Source: Aurantiacibacter xanthus (lineage in GTDB: Bacteria > Pseudomonadota > Alphaproteobacteria > Sphingomonadales > Sphingomonadaceae). Taken from it: 64,000 bases of DNA. Below are positions 17,033 to 26,327 of the stretch, in pieces. The notes below the pieces were generated by a model, which made no database searches, had not been told where the DNA came from, and was given only the letters and a program-made list of their open reading frames with translations. The first letter of the stretch is position 1; every line of letters starts with the position of its first letter. Both the position numbers and the translations under genes were made by a program. The stretch spans positions 1-64,000 of the forward strand of contig NZ_QXFM01000145.1 of assembly GCF_003584015.1 (NCBI RefSeq), in the 5' to 3' direction.

Positions 17033-18363
17033 GCGACACAGCCATCCCCTCGACCCCGGTTCAAGCCGACCCCGCATCGCCTTCGCCAGTCACTAGCCTC
17101 AACGCCAAGACCGCGCGGCGGCAGAAGCTTCTGCTTGGCTCCTTGGGCGCGCTCGCGCTTATTGGCGGTAGCTGGTTCATCCTGGGAGGCGACGACGGCG
17201 CGAAGAGCGACGATCCCACCGCCGCCCAGACCATCGACACGGCGGGACTCATCAATCGCGACCTTTCGCAGCGCGAATTCGTCGCGACCTACGGCAATCG
17301 TCTCGATGCCGTGACCCGCGAGCAGAAGGCGATGAAGGACGCGAGCCTCCCGCGTGAGGAAATCGAAGCCCAGCTCGCCGCCCTCAAGGCCGAGAACCAG
17401 GCCATGCACGTTGACGGCCAGGCCGCGATCGATGCGATCTCCGCCGAGAACGCGGATCTGAAGGCGCGCCTTGCCAGCCAGAGCACCTCGGCTCCCCCGA
17501 GCGTGCCGCCGCCGGCCTATGGCCCGCAAGCTGGCGGCTATGACGCGCGCGGCCGGACGGCCCCGTCAACGCTCGGCGGCGCGCCGGTGGGGGCCGGTGA
17601 AGCTGCAATGCCCGGGCCAGGCGAAGTCAAGCTGATGAGCTTCACGTCGGACAAAGCCGGGGCAAGTGGTCCAAGGTTTGCGCGTCCCGAAACCCCGCCG
17701 GTCGTGATCGAGGATTCACCGGACTATCTGCCGCCCAATTCCTATGCCTCGGCGCGCGTCATCGTTGGCGTCGATGCATCGGCCGGTGTCGCGAGCCAGA
17801 CCGATCCGCTTCCGGTTGTCCTGCGCATCACGGGCCCAGCGCGATCAGTCATGCAGAACGGCAAGGTTCTGACGACCCGCATCCAGGGCTGTATCGTCAA
17901 TGGCGCGGCGCGCGGCGATCTCTCTTCGGAGAAAGTCTACGTGAAGTTGGCCCGGATGACCTGCGATCAGCCCGGCGGGCGCGTCGCGGTGAGCGAGGTC
18001 AAAGGCTTCATCAGCTTCGCCGGAAAATCCGGTGTGCGTGGCCGTGTCGTCAGCCGCGAGGGCAGCCTTGTGAGCCAGGCCCTGCTTGCCGGGATCGTGG
18101 GCGGTTTCGGGCGCGGCTTTTCGGCGAACGCCAACAGCGTCTTCTCCGGCGTCACGACCAATGCCGATGGCACCCGCTCGAAGCTCTCTGCCGGCGACAT
18201 CCTCGGCGGTGGGCTCGGCCAGGGCGCTGCGGATGCCGCCGATACGGTCAGCAAATATCTGATCGAGCGCGCCGAACAATACCAACCCGTCGTCGAGATG
18301 CCGACCGGCATCGATGTCGAGATCGTCTTCCTCGACGGCGTCTACGTGAGGAACTCCCAATGA
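17029..18363 (+). CDS. traB: T4SS core protein TraB
   Basis: The 444-aa product has a membrane anchor near residues 26-48 (LLLGSLGALALIGGSWFIL) and a coiled coil near 85-145 (EEIEAQLAALKAENQ). A proline-rich stretch (APPSVPPPAYGP) follows. The C-terminal TraB/VirB10 domain includes GCIVNGAARGDLSSEKVYVKL and a glycine-rich antenna region. TraB links inner and outer membranes. It overlaps both neighbours by four bases. Confidence 0.95.
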   Translation: MSDTAIPSTPVQADPASPSPVTSLNAKTARRQKLLLGSLGALALIGGSWFILGGDDGAKSDDPTAAQTIDTAGLINRDLSQREFVATYGNRLDAVTREQKAMKDASLPREEIEAQLAALKAENQAMHVDGQAAIDAISAENADLKARLASQSTSAPPSVPPPAYGPQAGGYDARGRTAPSTLGGAPVGAGEAAMPGPGEVKLMSFTSDKAGASGPRFARPETPPVVIEDSPDYLPPNSYASARVIVGVDASAGVASQTDPLPVVLRITGPARSVMQNGKVLTTRIQGCIVNGAARGDLSSEKVYVKLARMTCDQPGGRVAVSEVKGFISFAGKSGVRGRVVSREGSLVSQALLAGIVGGFGRGFSANANSVFSGVTTNADGTRSKLSAGDILGGGLGQGAADAADTVSKYLIERAEQYQPVVEMPTGIDVEIVFLDGVYVRNSQ

Positions 18364-19250
18364 CCCCCGCCACAAACGATCCAACCCCCACCAAGCCGCG
18401 GCGCTGGCTGCGACCGGTGGCGACCGTTGCTGCCGTCGTCGCCCTGTCAGCCGCAACGGGTTGGGGCGTGGCCAGCCTCGCTTCCCCGGCCCAGGCTCCC
18501 GACACGGCAAAAGTGCGCGACGCGCTCAAGCTGCGCCTCCCGAAGACGCCGATCGACGCCATCACCTGCGATGGCCTTGGCGGCCTGTGCGAAGTCGCCT
18601 CGAAATCGACGCTGTTCTACGTCGATCGCGCGGCGAAGTATCTGGTGATCGGGCGCATCTACGACATGGAGGCGCGGCAAGACCTGACGGCAGCCCGTCT
18701 CCTCGCACTCAACCCAGACTTGCTGGCTGCTGGTGCTGCACGGCGGAGCAATGCCGGCGAAGAAAGCCAGCCCGCCCCGCGCGCCACCCCGCAGAACGTA
18801 TCGCTCGCCGGCCTGCCCGCGAACGGCGCGATCACCTGGGGACCGGTGAACGGCCCCAAGGTCGTCGTCTTCTCCGATTTCCACTGCGGCTACTGCAAGA
18901 AGCTCGAAGCCGAACTGAAGGCGATCGGTGCGCGCGTCGAGGAGCGGCCCATTTCGATCTTCGGGGCCGACAGCCGCCGTGATGCCGAACGGGTGCTGTG
19001 TTCGCCGCGCCCCGAGGTGTCGCTGCACATGGCCTATTCGGGTCTCGCCCTCGCCAATCCGAAGCCCTGCGACACGAGCGGGCTCGATGCCAACGAAGCC
19101 TTCGCCAAGGCCCATGGCTTCAACGGGACGCCGGTCATCGTGCGCCCGTCCGATGGCGCGATCCTCGAAGGCTATCGCCCCGCTTCCGTGCTCCGCGAAT
19201 TTCTCACGCCCGCCAAAGCGGCCGCGCCCGCTTCGGCCAAGAAAGGATAA
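18360..19250 (+). CDS. DsbC-like thiol:disulfide interchange protein
   Basis: The 296-aa product has a signal/anchor near residues 20-42, a DsbC-type N-terminal dimerisation region (TPIDAITCDGLGGLCEVASKS) and a thioredoxin-fold domain with CGYC near residues 176-179. The cis-proline loop is in GFNGTPVIVRP. It should isomerise disulfides in the periplasm. Cysteine-rich TraU, TraN and TraH made by the same operon are the likely clients. F-like plasmids encode a DsbC homologue in their tra regions for the same purpose. Start overlaps traB as ATGA. Confidence 0.93.
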   Translation: MTPATNDPTPTKPRRWLRPVATVAAVVALSAATGWGVASLASPAQAPDTAKVRDALKLRLPKTPIDAITCDGLGGLCEVASKSTLFYVDRAAKYLVIGRIYDMEARQDLTAARLLALNPDLLAAGAARRSNAGEESQPAPRATPQNVSLAGLPANGAITWGPVNGPKVVVFSDFHCGYCKKLEAELKAIGARVEERPISIFGADSRRDAERVLCSPRPEVSLHMAYSGLALANPKPCDTSGLDANEAFAKAHGFNGTPVIVRPSDGAILEGYRPASVLREFLTPAKAAAPASAKKG

Positions 19251-19255
19251 TCGTC

Positions 19256-20011
19256 ATGCGATTTCCCCACCGTATTCTCGCCTCTGCCTGCCTTGCTCTG
19301 CTGACAAGCGCGTGCGCGACTTTCGGCACCAACATCGAAGGCGATTTCACCTGCCGAGCCCCCAAAGGCGACTGCGCGCCCAGCCATGTCATCGACGCCC
19401 GCGCAACCGGTGACATGACCGCAACCGGCTCGCTGGAGAACGACTATCCTGCGACCGTCCCGGTTGCTGCCGGTGATCAGGCCCGGACGTCCGAGCGAAC
19501 GCTCAGGATCGTGTTTCCGGCCCATGTTGATGAGACCGGGACGCTGCACGATGATGCGGTCGCCTGGGCAGTCGTCGAAAATCCGCGTTGGGCCGCAGAA
19601 CTGCGCCGCAAGGTTGGTGAGGACACCGCCCCGCCGCTGATGCGCCAGCTGCGCCGCAAGCTCAAAGCCGTACAGGCACAGACCGAGGAATCGGGCGAAA
19701 CGCATCAAGGTGTCGCCGCCGAGCAGCCTGCCAAACAGCCCGAAGCCGAGACGTTCGATCTCGGACAGCCCTTTCAACCTTCATCCTCACTCGAGGACAC
19801 CCCCTCTGCCTCGCCGCTGGTCCTCCCCTCCACGGCGCGCGAGGCCGTTGCCGGAGCGAAAGCCCCGGCGGTCGAGGGGTTCGACATGGCGCAGCCCCCG
19901 CATGATCGAGCCCCTCGGCCTTCTGCCGACAAGGCCCCGCTGATCTTCCCGACCATCGAGGCAATCGAGGCCGCGAAGAACGCCGCTCAGGCACAGAAGG
20001 AGCCCAAGTGA
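19256..20011 (+). CDS. traV: T4SS lipoprotein TraV
   Basis: The 251-aa product starts with a lipoprotein signal (ACLALLTSAC; LTSAC is the lipobox, Cys20). The conserved NIEGDFTCRAPKGDC motif of TraV follows directly. The remaining two thirds are low-complexity, proline- and alanine-rich, which is longer than F TraV (about 170 aa). TraV is the VirB7 counterpart, anchored in the outer membrane. The ATG at 19256 is the natural start, five bases after the dsbC-like stop. The A of its TGA stop is the A of the traC ATG. Confidence 0.92.
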   Translation: MRFPHRILASACLALLTSACATFGTNIEGDFTCRAPKGDCAPSHVIDARATGDMTATGSLENDYPATVPVAAGDQARTSERTLRIVFPAHVDETGTLHDDAVAWAVVENPRWAAELRRKVGEDTAPPLMRQLRRKLKAVQAQTEESGETHQGVAAEQPAKQPEAETFDLGQPFQPSSSLEDTPSASPLVLPSTAREAVAGAKAPAVEGFDMAQPPHDRAPRPSADKAPLIFPTIEAIEAAKNAAQAQKEPK

Positions 20012-22557
20012 TGGCCGAGAAACTGAAGACGATTGTCGACCGGCTCCTCACCGGACTTCTGGGCGATGCCGAACATGCCGAGCAGAGCCGCCCTGCCCTG
20101 ATGCTCGATCTGCTGTCGGACTGGCTCCCTTACCGGGTCTATGATCCGGCGAGCCGGCTCTATTTCAACGCGCGATCAAAGGGCTTTGTCCTTGCTGTCA
20201 CGCCGTTGATCGGTGCCGATGAGCGTACCGGCGAGATCCTTGGATCGTTCTTCTCCGAGGGCCTGCCACCCGGGGCCTGCCTCCAGGTGCTGCATCTCGC
20301 GTCTCCGCGCATCAGCCGGATCGTCGCTCCCTGGTTTGCGCCGCGCTATGTCCAGGGCGGCGTCTACGAGGCGATTGCCCGCCACCGCGCGCGTCGGCTT
20401 TACGGCCTCGTCTGGGAATCGGGTTCGCAGGACGCGCCGTTCCATGCGCGGCATCATCAGGTGATCGTTTCGGTCGGCGTGCCCGCTGCCAAAGCGGTGA
20501 GCAACGAGGATCTCAAGCAGACGCGCGACGGCCTCATCGCGATGCTGAAGTCGCTCAATCTGGGCGTTGCCGAAGTCGAGCCGCAGCAGCTGATTGCGAT
20601 CATCGACGACCTGACCTCGCCGACGACCGCGCCGCAGGACGACGCTGTGCCCTATAATCCCAATGACGCGATCGCGGCGCAGGCGATCCGCCACGATATC
20701 GAACTCGTCATCCTGGAAGACCGGATGCGGCTCGTCACCGAGCGGTTTCGGGCAACGGGCAAGGTTGACGATGGGGTTCCTGAGATCGGCACGGTCTACC
20801 CCGACGCCTTCGATGTGCGGCATTTTTCCTCGCGCAACATGCCCCAGCGCTGGGCGCCGTGGGAGTGCGCGCGGCTCATCGGCGACATGTTCACCGACAA
20901 GCTGCGTTTCCCCTGCCCGGCCGCGACGATGCTGTGCCTCGTCTATCCTGACCAAGAGGCCGCTTCGGCCAAGGCCGGCTTCAAGTTCATGCGTACCACC
21001 AGCCTTGCGGGAACGCGCAGCGCACGGTTCCTGCCGCGGATCGGCGAGCAGGCCGCCGAATGGCAGCACGTCCAGTCCGAGCTGCAGGAGGGTCGCCGCC
21101 TCGTGCGGGTCTTCTATGGCCTGACGACCTATTCGCCGCTCGGCCGCGGTGACCGGGACGAACGCGCGATCAAGTCGATCTACAAGGCGGCAGGCTGGGA
21201 CCTTGCCGACGAGCGCTACCTGCAAATCCAGGGTCTGCTGGCAGCCATGCCGATGACGCTGGCCGACGGGCTTGGCGCCGACATGGAGCGTCTCAAGCGC
21301 TTCAAGACCGTGCTCTCGACCACCGCCGCCAATATCGCGCCGATGCAGGGCGAATATCTTGGCAGCGTCCATCCGCATCTCCTGTTCGTGGGCCGGCGCG
21401 GCCAGCCCTTCTTCTGGTCGCCATTCGAGAACGAGGCCGGCAACCACAATGTCGCGATCTGCGGCAAGTCGGGCTCGGGCAAGTCGGTGCTGCTTCAGGA
21501 GATGTGCGCGGCGCTGCGCGGTGCGGGCGCGCAGGTCGTCGTCATCGACGACGGCCGCAGCTTCGAGCATTCGGTAAAGCTTCAGGGTGGCCGGTTCGTC
21601 GAGTTCACCATGAAGGCAGGCTTCTGTCTCAACCCGTTCTCGATGATTGATGGCGAGCGGGCAGCCGAAGACGAGGATTACCGGCTCGACTGCTTCGGCA
21701 TGGTCAAGGCCATTGTTGGCCAGATGGCGCGGCACAGCGCGCAGCTCAACGATACCGAGCGCGGCCTGATCGACCGTGCGGTCAACATGGTCTGGAGCGA
21801 CCAAGGCGTAGCAGCCTCGATCACTGGCGTCGGCGAAGCGCTGACCGGTCTTGGCAACGAGACAGCGAGCGATCTTGCGACCGCGCTCGCGCCCTACATG
21901 GCAGGCGGTACTTATGGCGCCTTCTTCGAAGGCCAGGCAAGCCTCGATCTCGACACCGACTTCACCGTCTTCGAAATGTCCGATCTCGCCACGCGCGAAG
22001 AACTGCGCGCGGTCGTGCTCTCGGCGATCATGTTCATGACCAGCCAGGCCATGACCCGCAGCCCGCGTTCGGTGAGGAAACTGCTCTTGATCGACGAGGC
22101 CTGGTCGATGCTCAAGGGCGGCTCGATGGGTGAGTTCGTCGAGACCTACGCCCGCACCTGCCGCAAATATGGCGGGGCGCTGGCGACCGCCACGCAGTCG
22201 CTCAACGACTATTACAAGTCGGACGGTGCGACCGCTGCGCTGGAAAACAGCGACTGGATGCTGATCCTTCAACAGAAGCCCGAGACGATCGCCGATTTCA
22301 AGGCGTCGAAGCGGCTCGACATGGATGATCGCACCGAGACCCTGATCCGCAGCCTGAAGCGCTCGGGCAGCGACTATTCCGAAGTCTTCATCAAGGGACC
22401 GGAAACCGAAGCCATCGGCCGGCTCGTGCTCGACGACTATTCAGCGACGCTGTTCTCGAGCTCTCCCCAGACCTTTGCCGCGATCGATGCCGAGATCGCG
22501 CGCGGCCATCAGCTTGCAGACGCGATCGAACTGATCGCCTTTGCCAATCGAACCTGA
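20011..22557 (+). CDS. traC: T4SS ATPase TraC
   Basis: This 848-aa ATPase is the VirB4 counterpart. Walker A is GKSGSGKS near residues 485-492, and Walker B is LLLIDEAW near 691-698. An RMxxxTQSLNDYY-like motif (ATATQSLNDYYKS) follows. The N-terminal TraC domain (residues 20-300) includes DWLPYRVYDPASRLYFN. It powers pilus assembly at the inner membrane. AGAAGGAG precedes the ATG at 20011; a GTG one codon earlier would also read but is less likely. Confidence 0.96.
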   Translation: MAEKLKTIVDRLLTGLLGDAEHAEQSRPALMLDLLSDWLPYRVYDPASRLYFNARSKGFVLAVTPLIGADERTGEILGSFFSEGLPPGACLQVLHLASPRISRIVAPWFAPRYVQGGVYEAIARHRARRLYGLVWESGSQDAPFHARHHQVIVSVGVPAAKAVSNEDLKQTRDGLIAMLKSLNLGVAEVEPQQLIAIIDDLTSPTTAPQDDAVPYNPNDAIAAQAIRHDIELVILEDRMRLVTERFRATGKVDDGVPEIGTVYPDAFDVRHFSSRNMPQRWAPWECARLIGDMFTDKLRFPCPAATMLCLVYPDQEAASAKAGFKFMRTTSLAGTRSARFLPRIGEQAAEWQHVQSELQEGRRLVRVFYGLTTYSPLGRGDRDERAIKSIYKAAGWDLADERYLQIQGLLAAMPMTLADGLGADMERLKRFKTVLSTTAANIAPMQGEYLGSVHPHLLFVGRRGQPFFWSPFENEAGNHNVAICGKSGSGKSVLLQEMCAALRGAGAQVVVIDDGRSFEHSVKLQGGRFVEFTMKAGFCLNPFSMIDGERAAEDEDYRLDCFGMVKAIVGQMARHSAQLNDTERGLIDRAVNMVWSDQGVAASITGVGEALTGLGNETASDLATALAPYMAGGTYGAFFEGQASLDLDTDFTVFEMSDLATREELRAVVLSAIMFMTSQAMTRSPRSVRKLLLIDEAWSMLKGGSMGEFVETYARTCRKYGGALATATQSLNDYYKSDGATAALENSDWMLILQQKPETIADFKASKRLDMDDRTETLIRSLKRSGSDYSEVFIKGPETEAIGRLVLDDYSATLFSSSPQTFAAIDAEIARGHQLADAIELIAFANRT

Positions 22558-22589
22558 CTTCTCCCTCCATCCAAGGACACCCAGAACCG

Positions 22590-22985
22590 ATGCCACTCCA
22601 TCTCGTCACGCCGATCGACCAGGCCGAGGACGCCCGTGCCGACAGCGACAGCCTCGACCTGCCCGCCAAGGGCTGGCGCTCGCATGCCGCCGACCTCTGC
22701 TACATCGTGCTTCGCGGCAGCACCTTCCTCGCCTCGAGCTACCTCATGGCGCTCGGGCTCCCGCTGCTCTTCTTCCTTCTGATCTCGGGCGGCGATGCCG
22801 GGGTTTTCTTTGCGCATCTCGCCAATATTTCGGACCGGTTCCTCGGCGCCGAGCAAGGCCGCCAGATCGGATTCCTCGACGAGTTCAAGTTCGTCCTCAT
22901 CGGTGTCGCGACGCTCGTCGTGGTCTGGCGCCTGCCGCGCTTCATCAACGATCTCGAGCGCGAACTCTCGGGAGAAAAGCTGTGA
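22590..22985 (+). CDS. Uncharacterised inner-membrane protein in the tra operon
   Basis: The 131-aa product has two strong hydrophobic segments (SSYLMALGLPLLFFLLISGG and KFVLIGVATLVVVWRLP) and short charged ends. I do not recognise it as any F plasmid protein. Its place between traC and trbI is where F has trbI, traW and smaller genes, so it is probably a lineage-specific accessory of the envelope complex. Its stop overlaps the GTG of trbI. A conserved neighbour in related elements would support a role in transfer. Confidence 0.85.
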   Translation: MPLHLVTPIDQAEDARADSDSLDLPAKGWRSHAADLCYIVLRGSTFLASSYLMALGLPLLFFLLISGGDAGVFFAHLANISDRFLGAEQGRQIGFLDEFKFVLIGVATLVVVWRLPRFINDLERELSGEKL

Positions 22986-23389
22986 AGAACATATTGGCAA
23001 CACAGTCCCTGCGCGGCCGCATGGGTGCGGTGAACTGGACCGCCGTCGCGCTCGGTTTGAGCATGGTCGGCTCGGCGCTCTGGGGCGTCTGGGCGACCGA
23101 CAAGCTGCTCGCGCTCGACAAGCGCGACGTGGTGACCGTGCAGCTGAGCCGTATCATGGGCGACTTCATCGAAGCCGAGGCGCGCGCAGGCCGACCGCCT
23201 GAAGAAACCAAGATGCGCGTCCAGGCCTACCTCCAGGCGGTCGAAGCCTCCGTCGAACATCTCGGCCGCGAGGGCCGCACAGTGCTTGTCGCCGAAGCGG
23301 TGGTGGCCGGCAGCACGCCTGATCTCACCGAAGCCGTGCGCGCCGATGTCGCTCGCCGCGTGGGAGCCATTCCCGATGCGCGCCGCTGA
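22982..23389 (+). CDS. trbI: TrbI-like conjugal transfer protein
   Basis: The 135-aa product has one N-terminal membrane segment (WTAVALGLSMVGSALWGVWA) and a periplasmic part with VVTVQLSRIMGDFIEAEAR, which fits the F-type TrbI family. TrbI affects pilus extension and retraction in F. The start is GTG at 22982, overlapping the previous stop. Longer in-frame starts would run through the preceding gene. Confidence 0.85.
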   Translation: MKNILATQSLRGRMGAVNWTAVALGLSMVGSALWGVWATDKLLALDKRDVVTVQLSRIMGDFIEAEARAGRPPEETKMRVQAYLQAVEASVEHLGREGRTVLVAEAVVAGSTPDLTEAVRADVARRVGAIPDARR

Positions 23390-23900
23390 TCTTGTCCTCC
23401 ACTCGCCAACCGGGCGGCGCCTCGCGTTGTGGACAGGGCTTGGCGCGGCCGCGCTCGCGCTCACCTCGCTCGCCGCCTTCTCGAAGGACCACGCGCTGAT
23501 GATCAACGCCAGTCCGAGCCTGCCTTACTGGGCGATCTGGCTCGATCGCGGCGCGCTGCCCCAGCGCGGCGAGATCATCCTGTTCGATCCGCCCGCCTCG
23601 CCGCTGCTCGAAAGGCACTTCGGCAAGAAGCCCAAGCCGTTCGGCAAGAAGGTGAGCGGCATGCCCGGCGATGTCGTGATCGAGAAGGATCGCAGCTTCT
23701 TTGTCAATGGCCGCAAGGTCGCGGTAGCCAAGCGGGCAAGCCGTTTCGGCGAGCCGCTGGCGCTCGGTCCGACAGGCGTGGTGCCTCAAGGCTGCTATTT
23801 CGTCAGCACCGCGCACAAGGACGGTTTCGACAGCCGCTATGCGGCAATCGGGTGGATCTGCGCCAAGCGCATTCTCGGGGTCGGGAGGCCGATCCTGTGA
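23376..23900 (+). CDS. S26-family signal peptidase (TraF/TrhF type)
   Basis: The 174-aa product has an N-terminal membrane anchor and the S26 catalytic motifs. The serine lies in NASPSLPYWAIW and the lysine block is KKVSGMPGDVV. A C-terminal STAHKDGFDSRY box matches the S26 S-x-DSR-x-G region. Such peptidases in F-like and IncH systems mature the pilin. TraA, encoded first in this operon, is the probable substrate. The ATG at 23376 has GGAG nine bases ahead and overlaps the trbI end by 14 bases. Confidence 0.92.
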   Translation: MRAADLVLHSPTGRRLALWTGLGAAALALTSLAAFSKDHALMINASPSLPYWAIWLDRGALPQRGEIILFDPPASPLLERHFGKKPKPFGKKVSGMPGDVVIEKDRSFFVNGRKVAVAKRASRFGEPLALGPTGVVPQGCYFVSTAHKDGFDSRYAAIGWICAKRILGVGRPIL

Positions 23901-24541
23901 CACCGCTGCGCGCCGCCCCATTCCTCGTAGCCGGTCTTCTTTTGGCCGCGCCGGCAAGCGCCCGCGACTACGGCCAGCAAGGCACGGTCTGGTCGGTGAT
24001 CGAGCCTGACCTGCTCGAGCAAATCCATGCGCGTCTCACCCATCTCGAGAAGACCGGCGAGACGGCCAAGCTCAATGAGGAGCTGAAGCGGCGCACGATC
24101 GCGCGCGTCAACCGCCCCGAGCCAGTCGCGGGGATGAACGCCGCAGCGGCAGCACGCAGCTGGCGTTTCGATCCGACGATCAGCGTCGAGCGTGACATTG
24201 CCGATGACAAGGGACGGGTGATCGTTGCGGCCGGGACCCGGGTCAATCCGCTCGACACCGTGCCGCTGCGGGTGCCGCTGGTCTTTCTCGATGGCGATGA
24301 TCCCAAGCAGCTTGCCTGGGCGACCCGGCGCTATGCCAGCACCAAGGCCAAGCTCATCCTCGTGCGCGGTGCACCGCTGGAACTCATGAAGGCCCGCCAG
24401 CGCCGCTTCTATTTCGACCAAGGCGGCAGCCTCGTGAAGCACTTCGGCATCCGCGCCGTGCCCGCCACGGTCGAGCAGCAGGGCCGCATCCTCATCATCA
24501 CCGAGCAGCCTGTCCGGCCCAAGGAGCGCGCACCGTCATGA
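23897..24541 (+). CDS. traW: T4SS periplasmic protein TraW
   Basis: The 214-aa product has a signal peptide ending in APASARD. The standard TraW opening DYGQQGTVWSVIEPDLLEQI follows, then the SWRFDPTISVERDIAD region. TraW is a periplasmic protein of F-type systems acting with TrbC and TraU in pilus assembly. The start is GTG at 23897, overlapping the peptidase stop, and the end overlaps traU as ATGA. Confidence 0.94.
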   Translation: MTPLRAAPFLVAGLLLAAPASARDYGQQGTVWSVIEPDLLEQIHARLTHLEKTGETAKLNEELKRRTIARVNRPEPVAGMNAAAAARSWRFDPTISVERDIADDKGRVIVAAGTRVNPLDTVPLRVPLVFLDGDDPKQLAWATRRYASTKAKLILVRGAPLELMKARQRRFYFDQGGSLVKHFGIRAVPATVEQQGRILIITEQPVRPKERAPS

Positions 24542-25566
24542 GAACAAAGTCTCCCCTATCTACATGGCTATGCAGTGCGATCTTCTTTCTCGGTCTCATG
24601 CTCGCTGCGGCTGCGCCCGCACAGGCATCGGCAGGCCCGGGCCGCTGCACGGGCAAGTTCGTCAATCCGATCACCGACATCTGCTGGTCGTGCCTGTTTC
24701 CGATCTCGATCGGCGGCCTGAAGATCTGGCCCTCGAGCCGACCCGATACGAGCAACCCGGCGCTTCCCGTTTGCCTCTGCGGATTGCGGCCGGGCATCGC
24801 CATGGGCTTCTGGGAGCCGGTGCGGCTTGCCGACGTCAGCATGAAGCCCTGGTGCTTCGTCAATCTCGGCGGGATGAAGCTCGATCCGGGATTCGACATC
24901 GGCTTCAAGTCGATGGCGGGACCTTCGGCCGTCGGCGGCGCGACGCAGTACAATTCGCAGTGGCATGTCCACTGGTATGCCTATCCGCTGATCTACTGGA
25001 TGGAGATCGTTGCCGATTTCCTGTGCCTGGAACAGGGCTCGGTCGACATCCTCTATATCACCGAGATCGATCCGCTCTGGCAGGACAGCGAGCTCACCGC
25101 GATCATCAATCCCGAAGCGGTGCTCTTCGCCAATCCCTTGGCGCTTGCGGCCTGCGCGGCCGATTGCGTGGCGGCAACGGCCAAGCTGCCGACCGATGAA
25201 CTGTTCTGGTGTGCCGGATGCCAGGGCAGCATGTATCCCTTGAACGGCAATGTCTCGGCGACGATCGGGCACGTCCAGGCATCGCGGCTCGCCCTCGCCC
25301 GCTTCTCTTACAAGCTGCACCGCGAACTCGTCGCCTGGGGCACGATGGGCAGCAAGGGGCTCTGCGGCAAGTATCTGATGCCGGTGATGAGGAAGCAGCA
25401 GTACCGCTTCCAGGCCACCAATCCCAATCCGCAGACCAAGGGCCGCTACGCCTGCGCGCCTATTGGCGCCTCCACCACCTTTATGTCGGCAGGTCAGGTC
25501 TATCCCGCCATCGGCGAGGACATGGGCTATCTGGTCTGGCGCAAACGGAACTGCTGTGCGCTATGA
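24538..25566 (+). CDS. traU: T4SS periplasmic protein TraU
   Basis: The 342-aa product has a signal peptide ending near ASAGPGRC and many cysteines. It carries the conserved TraU block TDICWSCLFPISIGG, then CLCGLRPGIAMGFWEP. TraU is needed for DNA transfer in F and depends on disulfide formation, consistent with the DsbC- and TraF-type proteins encoded nearby. Overlaps trbC by four bases. Confidence 0.96.
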   Translation: MRTKSPLSTWLCSAIFFLGLMLAAAAPAQASAGPGRCTGKFVNPITDICWSCLFPISIGGLKIWPSSRPDTSNPALPVCLCGLRPGIAMGFWEPVRLADVSMKPWCFVNLGGMKLDPGFDIGFKSMAGPSAVGGATQYNSQWHVHWYAYPLIYWMEIVADFLCLEQGSVDILYITEIDPLWQDSELTAIINPEAVLFANPLALAACAADCVAATAKLPTDELFWCAGCQGSMYPLNGNVSATIGHVQASRLALARFSYKLHRELVAWGTMGSKGLCGKYLMPVMRKQQYRFQATNPNPQTKGRYACAPIGASTTFMSAGQVYPAIGEDMGYLVWRKRNCCAL

Positions 25567-26327
25567 AGATATTTCCTCATCTCCTTGTAATCGCGTCGAT
25601 CACTGGCACTGCCATCATGGCAGGGGCTGCGGCGCAAACGAGCGAACCAGAGATCGACCTGGAGGACATCCGTGCGCGCGCCAAAGTCGAGGCGAGCGAA
25701 GCCGATGCGCTGGCTGCCAATGCCCGCACCCGGGCCGAAGCGATGCTCAGGCAAGCCAATGACAGCGCGGCGGCAGCCGAGGCCCATGGCAGACGCTACA
25801 CCGAGCAGTCCGCCCAGTCCGCCAAGTCGAACAGCGAGGATGTTTTCGATTTCGACAAGATGGTCGCCGATGCGGGGACCATGGCCAGCGAGAACCTGGG
25901 TGAAGCGCCGCGCTTCATCGCTTTTGCCTCGCTCTCCATGCCGCCGGCTGCCTTGCGGGCCATGGCGGACGATGTCGCCAAGGCTGGCGGCGTCGTTGTG
26001 CTGCGCGGCCTGCCGGGTGGCAGCGCCAAGATCCTTACGGCTGCGCTGGCGAAAATCGCCGATGACGGCGGGGCGCTCGACGCAGTCGGCATCGACCCGC
26101 GCCTGTTCCGCGCATTCGGGATCGAGGCGGTGCCCACTTATGTCGTGACCAGCAGCGATTTCGACCTGTGCGATGGCTTCGATTGCCGGACGCAGGTTCC
26201 GTCTCACGACCGGATGAGTGGCAATGTCAGCGTGTCCTATGCGCTCGAAACCTTCGCGCAGGGCGGCGGCCCCGGCGCGCTGCTCGCTTCCCAGCACCTT
26301 TCCCGCTTGCAGCGGAGTACACAATGA
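25563..26327 (+). CDS. trbC: T4SS periplasmic protein TrbC
   Basis: The 254-aa product has a signal peptide, then an alanine-rich helical region (residues 30-95). The TrbC domain follows, with FIAFASLSMPPAALRAMADD, VVLRGLPGG and FGIEAVPTYVV, a thioredoxin-like fold. TrbC interacts with TraW and TraU in F pilus assembly. The ATG at 25563 overlaps the traU stop, and its own TGA overlaps the traN start. Confidence 0.93.
   Translation: MKIFPHLLVIASITGTAIMAGAAAQTSEPEIDLEDIRARAKVEASEADALAANARTRAEAMLRQANDSAAAAEAHGRRYTEQSAQSAKSNSEDVFDFDKMVADAGTMASENLGEAPRFIAFASLSMPPAALRAMADDVAKAGGVVVLRGLPGGSAKILTAALAKIADDGGALDAVGIDPRLFRAFGIEAVPTYVVTSSDFDLCDGFDCRTQVPSHDRMSGNVSVSYALETFAQGGGPGALLASQHLSRLQRSTQ

Noticed and set aside
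20176-22272. Nearly 700-codon minus-strand frame inside traC
   Set aside because: It is antisense to the TraC ATPase with Walker motifs. The product has a histidine- and arginine-rich composition typical of shadow frames in GC-rich genes.
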